A stretch of DNA of 64,000 nucleotides, taken from Wyeomyia smithii. Its lineage: Eukaryota > Arthropoda > Insecta > Diptera > Culicidae. Shown one piece after another: positions 22,541 through 33,790 of this stretch (position 1 is its first letter; every line of letters starts with the position of its first letter). Where the stretch lies: positions 53,815,433-53,879,432 of the forward strand of contig NC_073694.1 of the NCBI RefSeq assembly GCF_029784165.1, written 5' to 3'. A model generated the notes under the pieces. The model was not told the origin of the DNA and did not search any database. It was given only the letters and a program-made list of their open reading frames with translations. The position numbers and the translations under genes are program-made.

Positions 22541-24930
22541 TGTAGTGCTTCAAAATAGTCACTTGTTTACAACTTCATCTCTTCATTCGGCAGTAATCTT
22601 TAGAGAGCCATTTTTTATACCAGGTAAACAGGAAATAACAGAAGGATCGAAGCAAACTGCGACCGCGAGTGCATGTGAATATTTTTCGCTTACCTGTTTT
22701 TGCAAAAATTGAGATGATATAGAAACATTTTTTAGTTTATCGTACTGAAGTGCTAAAAACCGAACGGGCTGAGAGTCAGATGAAGTGGTTGCGTGTTTTC
22801 TAAATAATTTCGTGAAAAATTAAGGATTGAAGTTGGGAGAAGTGATAGTGACTGTGCGTTGGTAGGATTGGAGCAAACTTTCCGTATGCTGCTCTGGCGG
22901 TTCTGGGAGGAGGAGAGTGGATAGGATTTGCGGGATGTGCTCCGGTTAATGCGTGGCGCAAAATCCGCTTACAAGGTTCAATTTCTTGGTAGGACCAACA
23001 GTGAGATCGTGAAGCAGGATCATCGCTCTGGATGTGCTGCTTCCCGGTGACATTCTACTGGGCGACGTGAGTCTGGGGGCTATCTACAGATGAGTATACG
23101 GTTTTTTATTTCTCTATTATTGTGCCAGCGATTTTTTTTTTCACTATGGAGAACGCGTTGGTGGTGGACGATATTAGGGACACCTGACCCAATCTAACAA
23201 TAAGCCGTTCCTCAATAAATATTCTTAGTCCTTATGAAAATATCTAAAAAGTACAGCAAGGTTTAATGAAAGTATCCATCCCGCCTAATTAGTTGATATT
23301 TTAGGTGTGTTAATCAATTAATAAGTCAATTAATCATATGCAAATTGTCATTTGTTGTGTTCTGAATATCTATTGTATTTGATTATTTCAACTGATTTTT
23401 TTTTTTTGAGGCATATGTTTTATGGTTTATCTAGCTTAAAAATGAATATTGTTATGTTCGCAGCTTTGCCTATAAAAGATGGATTTTTTGCCTATAAAAG
23501 ATGGATTTTTTGCCTATAAATGATGGATTTTTTTAAATGTCATTTATATTTTGGATTTTGAATGCAAGAAAGTTAGACAGATTTGACATTCAACAGGTAA
23601 CCTAATATAATGAACAGTTACCTTTAAGATAACCAGCGAGATAAGGACATGTCCGATTGCTTGTCACGGTTAATCCTGATCAGACTGTTAGGTTTCGTAT
23701 GCATGGGACTTACGCTAGTTTATATATTTAGTAGGCCTCAAATCATAATTATTGTAAGTATTGAAACAAACGGATCTTTAGATTCACATTCGGATTTTAA
23801 AACACTATCGCATATGCGCACGTATATACTTTTAATATAATTACATGGAATATCTCCAAACAAGTGCACCGACTAAGAAAGTGTAATTGGATTTCGAAAT
23901 ACTTAAAAGTTCCAAATAAAAAATGCGATGTTTTTATTCTGTTAGAAATGTTCTCTTATTTCTATTTTGGATTTCTTTAGCTTTTGAACATTTTTTCTAG
24001 CTTCCACGCAAATTAGGGTAAATTTTTTTTAAGATGACACGGGTTCGAATCCATAAAACCAATAATGATAATATTGGCATTTTGCAAATTTATTAGGAAT
24101 GCAGTATTGTTACCTATGCTTACGCGCTTTTTTATGTTTTTCGAGCTTTGGATGCATGAGTGTTGCCAAATTTAAAATTTAATAGAAATATCCTCTCGTG
24201 CGTCTACGAAAATGATAACCGCGTTGTTACTACTTATTTGTCCTTACGCCAGTTACCGTAGTGTTAATGATAATATTAATTGTGATTAACAGTGAAACAG
24301 ACTATTGATAGACTAACCTATTGCCTACACGAAAAACTGTCGGATTTTCCATCCATCAATCTACGCGAAAATAACGTTTCTTTGTTACCAGTGTGTACGG
24401 CGCGCATAGTAATTACGAGATTGATAGCTTCCATAACGGTACGTCGTGTAGAAATCGTATATAACTTGCTAGAGGCTAGCTCTCCGGCAAACTTTGTCCC
24501 GTTCATTCATACTTTCTTCATCTAATTAATTCTGCCCATTAACGACAGTTTAACCTGTGTTTTTTACCAAATATTCGTGACTTCAGGTGTGTTTTTCGCG
24601 GTATCGTAGGGTTTTTATTTTATTTTAGGACAGATGAAGTCTATACGAGAGATGTCGCTACTCGATCTGTAAGGTAGAAAACTGAATGTCTGGTTGACCA
24701 AACCCCTAAAGACTCCGCGCCGATACATTCCATTAGGTCTTATTGTCTACAGATCAATCAATAACGCGCAATAGTTTTCGGTATGAAGAGGATCACCTTA
24801 CGAGGAGATGTCCGATTAAGTCCAGTATCTTTGCGTTTGCTTATTACTGTGGTGTTACTTCATCAAACTGAAAAAGTTCGGAACACATTATGAATTTCGT
24901 GGCGGATGTAATGAACTTGTAGGCGCGACA
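22541..24930. other. Intergenic
   Basis: No supported gene. A 19-base word at about 22623 (AGGTAAACAGGAAATAACA) recurs exactly at 25298. A lone RNA polymerase III B-box-like sequence (GGTTCGAATCC, about 24043) lacks a matching A box. A small tandem repeat is annotated separately. Confidence 0.4.
23461..23533. repeat. Three tandem copies of a 24-bp unit
   Basis: TTGCCTATAAAAGATGGATTTT recurs three times with one change in the last copy (AAATGATGG). Confidence 0.9.
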
Positions 24931-24935
24931 TTTGG

Positions 24936-24964
24936 TATAAAGAACCCGACACTCGAAATCAGTG
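24936..24964 (+). promoter_or_regulatory. Orphan core promoter: TATA box and initiator
   Basis: TATAAAG at 24936 is followed 25 bases later by ATCAGTG (start A at 24961). This is an arthropod TATA-plus-initiator pair. No credible coding frame follows before the mariner and LINE debris at 25.3 kb. It may be the stranded promoter of a lost gene or part of a repeat. Confidence 0.25.
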
Positions 24965-25299
24965 AATCGTTTACCAAAACGAACCCTGCTGTATACCCTG
25001 CCCTTCCTCCAACATCCCAGTGATTTCTCGCGGAAGTGCAGAGGTGTTCTCGGCTTCCAATAAAGCGAGTATCACGTCAACATTTTCCCATACAAACTCC
25101 TTCTTTGACCTGCATTCGGATGCGGCCGGCGCTGGTATTGCCTTACATAAAGATTAAGATCTCCAGTTTTTACACATTGAGGATGCATGTTGGTCCTGAG
25201 CATCATTTGTTGGTTCTCTGTGTAATTACAGGTTATCTGGCAATAACGGAGTAGCAACCGCGGGCGGTCAATCTTGCTCATGCTCATGCTCATGCTCAG

Positions 25300-25470
25300 G
25301 TAAACAGGAAATAACAATTCCTTCAATTTAACGTTCACATCGCAAGCAGAATGAGCGAGAACGTTGTCTTTGTGAAAAGGCACAGTTTCTTCGTCATTAG
25401 CAGATTCAACCATTCTCAAAGCAGTCGTTAAATTTTTCGTTTTTGCAACATCATCTCTGTGTCAGACAAA
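25300..25470 (-). pseudogene. mariner-type transposase fragment
   Basis: The minus-strand frame has VPFHKDNVLAHSACDVNVKL followed by KELLF, the region around the second catalytic Asp of mariner/Tc1 transposases (FHxDNxxxH). About 45 residues are recognisable. It then runs into a CATGAG/CTCATG microsatellite. It is a short relic. Confidence 0.5.
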
Positions 25471-25539
25471 AGGCTTATCAACCCATGGAGCAATTGATAT
25501 TTTGGGCTATTTTAGTTTTTTTCTTCTCACACTGTTCGG

Positions 25540-26154
25540 TTGCGACCTGTGTTTCGCCAGTTTACCAGGCATTTCATCACCAGCAAGTTTCCTTCGATAT
25601 GGTCGAGCCAGAGTCGAGGGTTGCTGAAGAGAAGCAATTTCACACGTTTGCCGTCAGGCATCCTCACGTCATGTCCGTTCCACCGCAGTCTATTGACCTT
25701 CGTCAGCTGTGCAATAGGGTTATCTCCAAGGTTTCTGCGCCTTCGCCATTATTCGTCGTCCGCCTGTACACCACCGTAGATAGTCTGCAGAATCATTCGT
25801 TTCAAAACTCCAAGGGCGTTCAAGTCCTCCACGAGAAGCGTTGTTTATTCGATTCGGTAGAGGACTAACAAGCACTAGATTCGATCGAAATGTCTTCCAT
25901 AGTGCAAAGTAGACACGACTTTCAGCCTGGATGCGTATCTCGAGCTCTTTGCTGGTGATATTGTCGGTGGTTACCAGTGATCCCAAATTCACGAAGTCGT
26001 TGACCATTATGATGTTAAAGTCATCCAAAAAGCCCAGAAGATGAACCGACCTTCTCAAAATTGGGCCCCTTATGTCGATGCCCGCCCCCTGGATCAATGT
26101 TGAACAGCAAACAAGAGAGTCCATCACCTTGTCTGAGGTTTCTGCGCGATTCAA
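25540..26154 (-). pseudogene. LINE (RTE-like) reverse transcriptase C-terminal half
   Basis: From 26154 downwards the frame shows DKVMDSLVCC, LLGFLDDFNII (degenerate catalytic [FY]xDD), FVNLGSLVTTDN and RIQAESRVYFAL, which are typical of the end of insect RTE-like reverse transcriptases. Further on, in other frames, NRLRWNGHDVRM is visible around 25640-25680, the conserved C-terminal motif. Multiple frameshifts; dead. A head-to-head junction with a plus-strand fragment lies just beyond 26154. Confidence 0.75.
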
Positions 26155-26159
26155 ACGGA

Positions 26160-26800
26160 CTCGAGATCATCCCCGAAGAGTGCAGCGCGGGCGAGAATGC
26201 TGCAGCAACGCATGAGAGCGAATCTGGAACGGTATCAACGTCCGCGGAACAGACAGTTCTCGGTCTTCGAAGGAAAAAGCGTCAACAGGTGAAACGAGAG
26301 CGCGAAGCGATGGAACACCTGTACTGCGTTGGTGACACCCGTAAGTTCTACGAGAAACTAAACAGCTTGCGCAGAGGCTAACGTCTCACAAGCCGATATG
26401 TGCCGCGACCTGGGAGGAAATCTCCTGTCGAGCGAGTGTAGGGTGATTGAAAGGTGAAAACAGTTATACGATGAGCATCTTAACGGCGATGTTACAGCAG
26501 ATGAAGGTGGTACGGCAATCAATCTAGGTGTACGAGCAGAAGGCGACAGGTTCCAAGCCTCCAGGAAATCGAGGAGGAAATCGGCAGGTTGAAAAACAAC
26601 AAGACCGCTGGCAGTGACTAATTGCCAAACGAGCTTCTAAAACTCAGGCGGCGGAGCACTGGCTAGAGCACTGCACTGGGTGATTGTCAGAATCTGGGAG
26701 GGTAAGACGTTACCGGGGGAATAAATAGAGGAAAGCGTATGTCTCATCTACGAAAAAGGTAATATGCTGGTTTGTTTCAACTATCGCGCAACGTTCCTCC
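26160..26800 (+). pseudogene. LINE (RTE-like) fragment, upstream half of RT ORF
   Basis: The plus strand shows REREAMEHLYCVGDTRKFYE (about 26299) and, after frame changes, CRDLGGNLLSSE, QLYDEHLNGD, LKNNKTAGSD and CLIYEKGN. This is the order expected of the linker and finger region of RTE-like LINEs. It complements the C-terminal half on the opposite strand just to its left. Several stops and shifts. Confidence 0.7.
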
Positions 26801-27129
26801 GAACAATACTTTCGTGTAAAATGCAACTAACAAAAGTTATGTACAAAAAACTAACTTTTAAGTAAGTTCCATGTAATTACTTTCTAACTTTGTACCGAAA
26901 GAAGATAGGATTTTCATTTATTCAACAAAGTTTTATATTTTTGAATCTTCTACAACTTTGCTCGATAAACTATTCTTCTATCTCTTGACACAAAAAAGTT
27001 ATTTTTTTTATTTTTAGTATAGTTAACTTGCCATGCTTTTCGACAATTTGCGATTATGCGGGTCATTCATACAAACAATTGTTCCGAAGACACTTTTAAG
27101 CTAGGATGAAGGTAAAAGGCGCTATGGAA
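26800..27129. other. Intergenic
   Basis: AT-rich sequence with TTTTTGAATCTTCTACAACTTTG-like words that recur, diverged, near 63700. No gene. Confidence 0.35.
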
Positions 27130-27351
27130 TTAAGTTCCACTTTTTGTCTTATTGGACCACTGTGCGGTGGTAGTTGCGGCACTCCCGCTTGTCACCCTTT
27201 TTGTGAACGGGACAAACAACTCCGTCCAACCACTCGTCTGGCAGCTTTTCCTCCTCTCAAATCCTGGAAATGACCTAGTGCAACGCCTCTCCATCATGCT
27301 TAGAGAGTTCCCTCGGCAGTTCCTCGTTTTCCGGCGGCCAGTCTTGTCCAC
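27110..27351 (-). pseudogene. LINE reverse transcriptase fragment
   Basis: The minus strand in shifting frames reads ELPRELSKHD, EEKLPDEWLDGVVCPVHKKG and ECRNY. These form the RT fingers motif (WxxGVxxPxxKKGD...CxNYR). About 80 residues; dead. Confidence 0.6.
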
Positions 27352-28345
27352 TTACTCATCTTTGTGCATTTATCAACACATAAATTGCATCACATCAGTG
27401 TTTTAGTAGGCATTGTGATGAGCAAGAAAAAAAGCACAACCTTATTGAGCGATGCCTTTGTGCGTAGGGAGTGTGGAATATAACTACACACATGAGTAGG
27501 CGAGCTAAAGCTGCGTGCTGCTCAGTAAATTTACTGTGTCTGGGCTAAATTTATCATAGACCTGCACCGTGATAGTAAAAAAACTCAGTGAGCATAACAC
27601 AGTGGGTATAGCGCAGAGCCCTACGTAAACGCTACAGAACAGGTTATTAAGAAAACAGTCAGAAAAGTTTCCCCAGCTAGAATTTTCATCATAGTGCCCT
27701 TATCAATGAGCAATAACTGTGCGCTATCTACATTTTATCAGTTGCAATCGAGAAAGCCTCTCTGCGGGAGCTTTATGCGTTCACTCTTTACAATACAAGC
27801 TTTCTGATGGTGCGAATTTTGCTTTCTTCACACAGTGTGCATTTGCTTCTAGCGCGCGAAAAAAATAATCAACTCATCCGATTTTTTCAACATGCTTCAG
27901 TGTTCTGTGCAAATTATATGAGCCTCTTCGTTACACACGATGAGTATGCCAAGACTGCCGGCGGCTTTGTCGTTCTGCTGCTTCTCGATCTCACAACGCA
28001 CTTCATGAACATCGGGTGCTCTTAGGTCAGTTCTTATTTTGCTTCTGCTGACTGTATCGTTATTAGGGTCGCCATCGAAGTACTTCTTTCACCTGTCGAC
28101 CACCATCTCGCTAGCATCCATGGAAGGTTACTTACCGCATTGGATATGTAGTCCTGCGGCACAAATCCGCTGCGTGACTGGCTGAAAATGGTGGTCATGT
28201 CGTTCCGTGCTCGTTTGTACTTGGCCTTGTTGAATTGCCCAGGTATATCACCAGGTCCGATTCTTCTCATTCACCGCTGCTTCATTGTCATCAAAGGTAA
28301 CTAGTCATCTTTGCTGTCATACTCAATCTCTACCGCTATCAGCCG
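27352..28345. other. Intergenic with possible unidentified element
   Basis: A 72-codon frame at 27807 and a 78-codon frame on the minus strand (28270-28034) show no recognisable family. Composition is mixed. Nothing further supportable. Confidence 0.3.
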
Positions 28346-28610
28346 TTGATGGTGTCGAAGAAGGAGATTCTTATTCGTTATCTAGTTGTTAAGCCTTGGT
28401 GGCGAATGCAAACAATACACGAAGCGCCTAACAACTGGGTTTTTGGCATGCAAAGTGCTGTGGTTCGAGAATCAAATATTACCTGTAGAAACAACCAATT
28501 TATCCTGGGCTCCTCTACGATTCAAACGTCCTCGCATCCATCCGTCAAACGCTTTTCTGAAATCCACGAACACTAGCAGAAGAATATTTGATGCATGAGT
28601 TGATAAGATT
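28346..28610 (-). pseudogene. Possible LINE fragment around RT motif A
   Basis: The minus strand reads ILLLVFVDFRKAFDGWMRGR near 28590-28530. FVDFRKAFD is the RT motif A pattern. The rest is out of frame. Short, so only tentative. Confidence 0.35.
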
Positions 28611-29136
28611 GGGGTCACTTCAAGTATATTTCTGCAAAATGCGATATACACTAAGGTCGCTTTTTACGCGGAGGATGCGTATTTGTATGGGCCCGCATAA
28701 AAAACGACTTTTATGAGTTGCAAATATAACAAAGAAAACCGTCCTAAAACGTTAAAACCTCGTTTGAATATGATAGTGGCCAATTTAGAGACCAAAATTC
28801 AATATTTTAAATTTTGAGTATTTACACCAAAAATTGTGATTTTTTTTTGAAAACTGATATATGATCACTCGTGGCCAAAAACAGAAAACGTGATTGAAAT
28901 GAAGTCGATATCTTGTACCGTTTTTTAATAATGGAGGAAAGCAACCTGCGTAAAAAAGTTAAAGGGTATGTGCTTGAGTGAACAAACGTAGGCTTGACGT
29001 GGGACTATTGTGGGCGTAAAGATTTAATTCTGCCATAGCCATAGTATATAACTCACACCAAATCTACAAATACCAAACACAATAATCCATGAACACTTCA
29101 CAAAAAAACACATACACCTGTCATAAACCATAGCAT

Positions 29137-29225
29137 GTCGAGTTTCGTAGCCGCAAGGTTACAGAGTCCGCTTTGACAAGCGAATGGTGATAGGTTCGAA
29201 TCTTAGTAGAACCAAACCATTAACA
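29137..29225 (+). mobile_element. tRNA-like SINE head
   Basis: TAGCCGCAAGGTTACAGAG (A-box-like) and GGTTCGAATCTTAG (perfect B box) are about 50 bases apart. This is a tRNA-derived polymerase III promoter. It is followed by a CA-rich satellite rather than a poly(A) tail. Confidence 0.55.
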
Positions 29226-29530
29226 CTAAATAACATTCACATTCACACACACACACATTCACACACACATTCACACACACACACACACACATTCACACAC
29301 ACATTCACACACACACATTCACACACACATACATACACACGCTAAAGCTACTCACACACACATACATACGCAAAAGCTACTCACACACACACATACACAC
29401 GCTAAAGCTACTTACACACACGTATACACACGCCAAAACTACTCACACACACACATACACACGTTAACGCTACTCATACACACATATACACACGCTAACG
29501 CTACTCAGACACACACACACTTGGTATACG
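29226..29530. repeat. CA-rich minisatellite with GCTAAAGCTACTC units
   Basis: (CA)n and ACACATTC tracts lead into at least six ~30-bp units ending CACGCTAAAGCTACTCACAC, with variants GCTAACGCTACTC and GCCAAAACTACTC. A similar arrangement with GCTATAGACATGC units is at 60205-60425. Confidence 0.85.
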
Positions 29531-30192
29531 ACATACTATACCTACACAAATTCCTTCCAACGGCTTCCAATGGTCCCCAGTGCCGATCACGTCCAGTTTC
29601 GAACTGTATTCCAACAACGATATCTGAGTTAGATTACCACTGGTGTGGTCCAACTAAGATCGAAGGGAAGCCGAACTGTTCGCTTTGACGGTCGACCAGG
29701 GAATGAGCTCCTCTCTGCTGAATTGTCTTTTATTTTTGAAATTGTTTACAGAGGTATAATTTATGACAGGATAATTGGTCAGCCCTAAAGGCTCGTCATC
29801 TTTGTTCGTAGTAGTGCATTTAGATTGGTTTTTTAAATTATCTTGAAGATTAATTTTACATCTTTGCCTTAATGGCACGGTAAGTTTATGAATTTAAATA
29901 AAATTGAATAACCTACCTAACTAATACTATCTTAAAAACTAAATTGACAAAGATCGAATCGCCTCGTGAATTGACCTCTGGCAAGCATCCCTGAATCTAG
30001 ACAGAACTGCCTGTTTGCGCACCAAAAGTGTATCTAGAACGGCTAGTTGGTGGATCTCAGAATTACGCGTTCTTGGAGGACTGTTAAGGATCATCCTTAG
30101 GATCTTATTTTGGATAACCTGTAATTTATCATGGTGATACTTGGCACAACTCTCCCAGATTGGCAAACCGTATTCTAATACTGGCAGGATAA

Positions 30193-31347
30193 TCATTTTA
30201 TGGACAGCAAGCTTGTTTTCAGGGACAGTTTGGATTTTCTGTTTATCAGTGGGTATAGAGATTTAATTAGGATGTTGCCTTTGATTGATGTTTTTTCCAC
30301 ATGTGATCTGAATATAAGCTTGCTGTCCATAACAAGACCGAGGTATCCCACCTCTCTCGACCATTCGATGGGTGAATTATTAATTTTAAGCCTGACGTCA
30401 TCAGGCGGAACAAGTCGACGTGAGTTTGAGTGGGGAAATAAGATGGCCTGTGTTTTAGCCGCATTGATGCAAATTTTCCAGTTGTTGAAGAAGCCGGATA
30501 GAACATCCAGGCCTGCTTGAAGTTTTCTAGTCAGCGAACGGATCACTCGCCCTTTGTACATGATGGCAGTGTCGTCCGCGAACATGGACAGTACACCTCC
30601 ATCCGGAAGGGGAGGAACGTCTGACGTAAAGATGTTAAAGAGGATAGGACCCAAAAGGCTACCCTGGGGGACCCCAGCATCAACATTAAATGTATCAGAC
30701 TGGGAGTTGTTCAAGCAGACCCTAAATGATCTACCCGACAGATAATTTTTGATGATTTTCACGAGGAAGATCGGGAAGTTGCACCGATGCAGCTTATAAA
30801 CAAGACCATCGTGCCAGACGTTGTCAAACGCTTTCTCAACGTCCAACAACGCCATGGCAGTTGCTTTGGAAACAGACTTGTTCCGTCTGATAATGTTCGT
30901 TACCCGGGTGAGCTGGTGCACAGTGGAGTGCCCCTTCCTGAACCCAAATTGCTCTCTAAGGAAGATGTTGTTCTGATCAGCAAACTCTAGTATACGTCTC
31001 AGAATCAGTTTTTCGAACTATTTCGAAATAGATGAAAGGAGGCTAATGGGCCGGTAGCTTATAGCGTCAGTGGGATCCTTCCCAGGTTTATGGATGGGGA
31101 TAACTTTGGCGACCTTCCAACGGGACGGGAAGTAGCCAAGTTCCAAGCACTTATTGAAGATCTTGGCGAGGTGATGAAAGAAGTCAACGCTCAAATTTTT
31201 CAATTCGAGATTGACCACCCCATCGACACCCGCGGCCTTCATATTTTTACATGATTTGATGGCTGCCATTACCTCGTCTGCAGAAATTATAGATTCCTCT
31301 GGGACAACTAGAGGGGTCACAGCGATTCTGGACATTGTAGCTGCCAC
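30193..31347 (-). pseudogene. LINE reverse transcriptase domain with one in-frame stop
   Basis: One frame carries NMKAAGVDGVVN, WKVAKVIPIHKPGKDP and SYRPISLL, then a single TAG at 31018. It resumes with LREQFGFRKGHSTVHQL, MALLDVEKAFDNVWHDGL (motif A), AGVPQGSLLGPILFNIF (motif B), MFADDTAIM (FADD catalytic motif C) and VGYLGLVMD. It ends at a stop near 30193 and continues, shifted, at 30196-29939 (PVLEYGLPIWESC; LQVIQNKILRMI), the normal C-terminus. Catalytic residues are retained, so inactivation is by stops and shifts only. Confidence 0.85.
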
Positions 31348-31523
31348 ATCAGGCTCAAGGGGCTCACCAGGGAACGACCAAGATTGTGAGAATTTACGAA
31401 ATGCTGGCCAAGTGCATTAGCTTTTTCAGCTGGTGTTATTAGCTGAACTTGGCCAGCTTGTTGATCAGAATGAGAGAGAGGAGGGACAGGTCTCGGCTTG
31501 TTTTTTAGAAGTTTAGTTAATTT

Positions 31524-32933
31524 TCAGAAGGGGTTTGCACAATCTGGGAGAGAGCGAATATGACTTTCAAAGCTTTTGTTTCTGAGATCCACCAATCGGG
31601 CCTTAATGATTTTATTAAGACGATTGCAGTAAGATATTAAGTGAGGCAGGCCAGTACGTTGATAATGGCGCCTTGTTGTGTTACGAAGTCTTATATAAGA
31701 TTTAGTTAGGCTGTCTAGATTTAGAGTGTTACTCACCAGGTCAGAAGCAGGGATGTGTTGGTCACGGGCTAAGGATAGAGCCTCGTCGATGATCTGCAAG
31801 CACTGATCGATGTCGTCCGTCGATTCAAGCTCGATGTTGTAGCGGATGTTGGCGTCGATGAACTGCTGGAACCGTGGCCAGTCAGCACGATGGTAGTTGC
31901 GACGACGAGCACGAAATCGATTGGCGGAGTAGCCCACTTCGGCCACCACTGGAAAGTGGTCGGAGCTCAGTTCCTGGTAGACGATCGGATTCGAAAGGTT
32001 TGCCATGTTGGTGATGAAAAAATCGATGGTCGAGTGGACACCAGAGCGACATAACCGGGTGGGGGAGTCTGGGCTCAGGATGATGAACGAAGATGCTTGT
32101 AGGTCATTGTGGACGACTTTGCCATTTGGATTGCTTCGAGTGTTGCCCCAGGCTTGATGTTTGGCATTGAGGTCACCAGCCAAGATGAAGTTTTGCCGAT
32201 GTCTGGTAAGCTTGACGAGATCTTGTTTCAGATTAGAGGATGAATCGTTCCTTGAGCTGACTTGCGACGGACAGTAGGCGGCTATGATAATAATAGGGCC
32301 GACAGGGGTAGAAACCTCGACCCCAACCGCTTCGATGACTTTTAAGTTGAAACTGGGCAGCAGCTTACAGCTTTCCTCAACGCGATGGCTACGCAAATCC
32401 GCCAAACATGTTGAATTTTTCTCCAGGTTGATAAGGTACAATTGGTCGCGGTACTTCCGAGTCTTGTTGTGGCGTGACATCTTATGGATCTGTATTGGCT
32501 TGAGTCCATTTGCCTTCAGTTCCTCTAACAGAGTGTCAATTTCCATGTCTGGAAGACCACGGAGAACAACCTTGAGCGGTTTTTCTGCTTCAATGTCATG
32601 GGAGAAATATTCCACCTTACGCTGCTGCAGTATTACTTGCACCGCCTTGTAGTGATTCAATGCCGGAACCATCAGTTTGTAGCCGTCAGTGCACATACGG
32701 ATAGTGCATTTCAGTCCTTTCTCGATGTAAAAGACAATTGCTTCACGAAGACCTTCTGGAAATCCTTTCACATAGAAGGGTGGAATTTTCTCTTTTTTTA
32801 CTATTTCGGGGTCCGTGGAGTTTTCCAAGACAGCAAATCTGTTGTTGGCCAAAAGCTTCTTAGCCGCCGAATCGGGGGCATTTCCAGGTCGAGGCCGTTT
32901 ACCCGTACTAGAACCGGTTTTCGATTTACCCAT
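31524..32933 (-). pseudogene. LINE ORF1 fused in frame to the endonuclease C-terminal half
   Basis: The first ATG in the frame is at 32933 (a TTG 30 bases upstream is less likely). The N-terminal ~170 residues are the Jockey-type ORF1 core (PPFYVKGFPEGLREAI; GYKLMVPALNHYKAVQ; KVVLRGLPDMEI). The CCHC knuckles are missing and the frame passes directly into the second half of an APE-type endonuclease: AAYCPSQ, AGDLNAKHQAWGN, GVHSTIDFFITN and ELSSDHFPVV, which hold the D-N, D and SDH catalytic motifs. So ~1 kb spanning the ORF1/ORF2 junction has been deleted, leaving a 469-codon chimeric frame. It ends at a TGA (31524) where the family has Trp before KLTKLL. Confidence 0.75.
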
Positions 32934-33249
32934 GTCAGGGTTCACCGTGGCGTCGGTTTCCAACGCGAAAATAAAAACTTACGAACGAACGTACAAAGTG
33001 AACGGAGCGAAAATAAACAACTGTACTGCTCAACACGCTAGCAGAGAATGATGAATGATGAATGATGAGCTCCTCTCAACACGAAATGCCTTTTTATAGT
33101 GTCACTCAGTGTGGGGAACTTGGGTGATTGGGGGAAGAACCAATCACGTGGAAGCATCTTTGCTTTCTTTCTTCGTCGTTTACGTTGGGTGATGAATGCG
33201 ATGCCAATTGGCTGGCATTGCTAGCCAATGACTGAATGCGTGAAATCAT

Positions 33250-33570
33250 ATCGTCTATGTTTTTGAAGTCTGCGCTAGGGAAATATACCAATCGTATGAA
33301 AAATGTATGTGGATATTCGACCTTCAAACTTTCCCGCAATTTTCACGGAGTAATAAGAAAATGGTAACCGAAATTATAATGTTATACAAATCTTGTATGT
33401 TTTAGCTTTCCAATGGTATATTAACTATTGAAATTGGAACAGTTGTTTGAGCGCTATTAGCATCTAAAATCTTCCATTCCGCCAACCAAAAACGTTACAT
33501 GTTCAATCCAGTTTTCCCCAAAATGTACCTTAGTATAGTGAAGAAAGACGTAGTCCCACGTCAAAAAAAA
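33250..33570. repeat. Dispersed repeat family, copy 3 (inverted)
   Basis: On the minus strand it reads TGACGTGGGACTACGTC, TTCACTATACTAAGGTACAT and GGTTGGCGGAATGGAAGATT, and ends around CATACGATTGGTATATTTCC. It is the reverse-oriented counterpart of 7296-7640. It abuts the right end of the TA-target element. Confidence 0.6.
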
Positions 33571-33604
33571 AACGCGTAAAAAGCGACCTTACCGGGTGTT
33601 CTAT

Positions 33605-33790
33605 TGAATTTAGCGCTCTTTTCTGTTGCCTTAATTTCAATCAGTGCCTCAGAGTTCTCAGGGGTCGATTTATGCGCAGCTGGTCTGGCATTAGGAACAT
33701 GAAAAAGCTGTTCAAAATGTTCAGTCCATCGTTCAAGCTGGCTTTCTCGGTCGGTTATGTTTTGATTTGGTTCTCTATCTGATTGCATAC
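33605..33790 (-). pseudogene. LINE fragment, RT fingers region
   Basis: The minus-strand frame ITDRESQLERWTEHFEQLFH, then EALIEIKATEKSAKFN, matches the linker upstream of the RT domain in RTE-like LINEs. It starts exactly where the TA-target element ends. Confidence 0.6.

Larger units (their letters stand above)
29540..33100 (-). mobile_element. Jockey-clade LINE, near full length but dead
   Basis: Read on the minus strand: a 5' region with TATAAAAAGG (about 33092) and CATCATTCATCATTC repeats (about 33060), then ORF1 (from 32933), endonuclease, reverse transcriptase and a 3'UTR to about 29540. ORF1 and the endonuclease are fused by an internal deletion. Later lesions are TGA at 31524, a frameshift near 31340-31420, TAG at 31018 and a stop plus frameshift near 30193. 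The last ~150 bases (29540-29690) are shared with 60460-60570. It sits inside the TA-target element at 28649-33595. Confidence 0.8.
28649..33595. mobile_element. TA-target element (CACTAAGGTCGC ends) enclosing a LINE and a SINE head
   Basis: The left end CACTAAGGTCGCTTTTTACG (28649) and the right end CGCGTAAAAAGCGACCTTAC (to about 33593) are inverted partners. The left interior (28735-28960) is homologous, inverted, to 56940-57075. GACGTGGGACTA words lie near both ends (28997 and 33548, inverted). The 29.1-33.1 kb interior is filled with later or passenger elements. Whether it moved as a unit is not shown. Confidence 0.5.

Noticed and set aside
24035..24060. GGTTCGAATCC B-box-like word
   Set aside because: No A box at proper spacing and no tRNA fold; not called as tRNA or SINE.
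25443..25868. 141-codon plus-strand frame
   Set aside because: Antisense of the mariner and LINE fragments, whose minus-strand reading has recognisable motifs.
29226..29530. Possible CRISPR-like array (regular units)
   Set aside because: Units are degenerate CA-rich minisatellite without unique spacers, in a eukaryotic context.
32284..33041. Plus-strand frames over the LINE
   Set aside because: Antisense shadows of the LINE ORF1/endonuclease frame.
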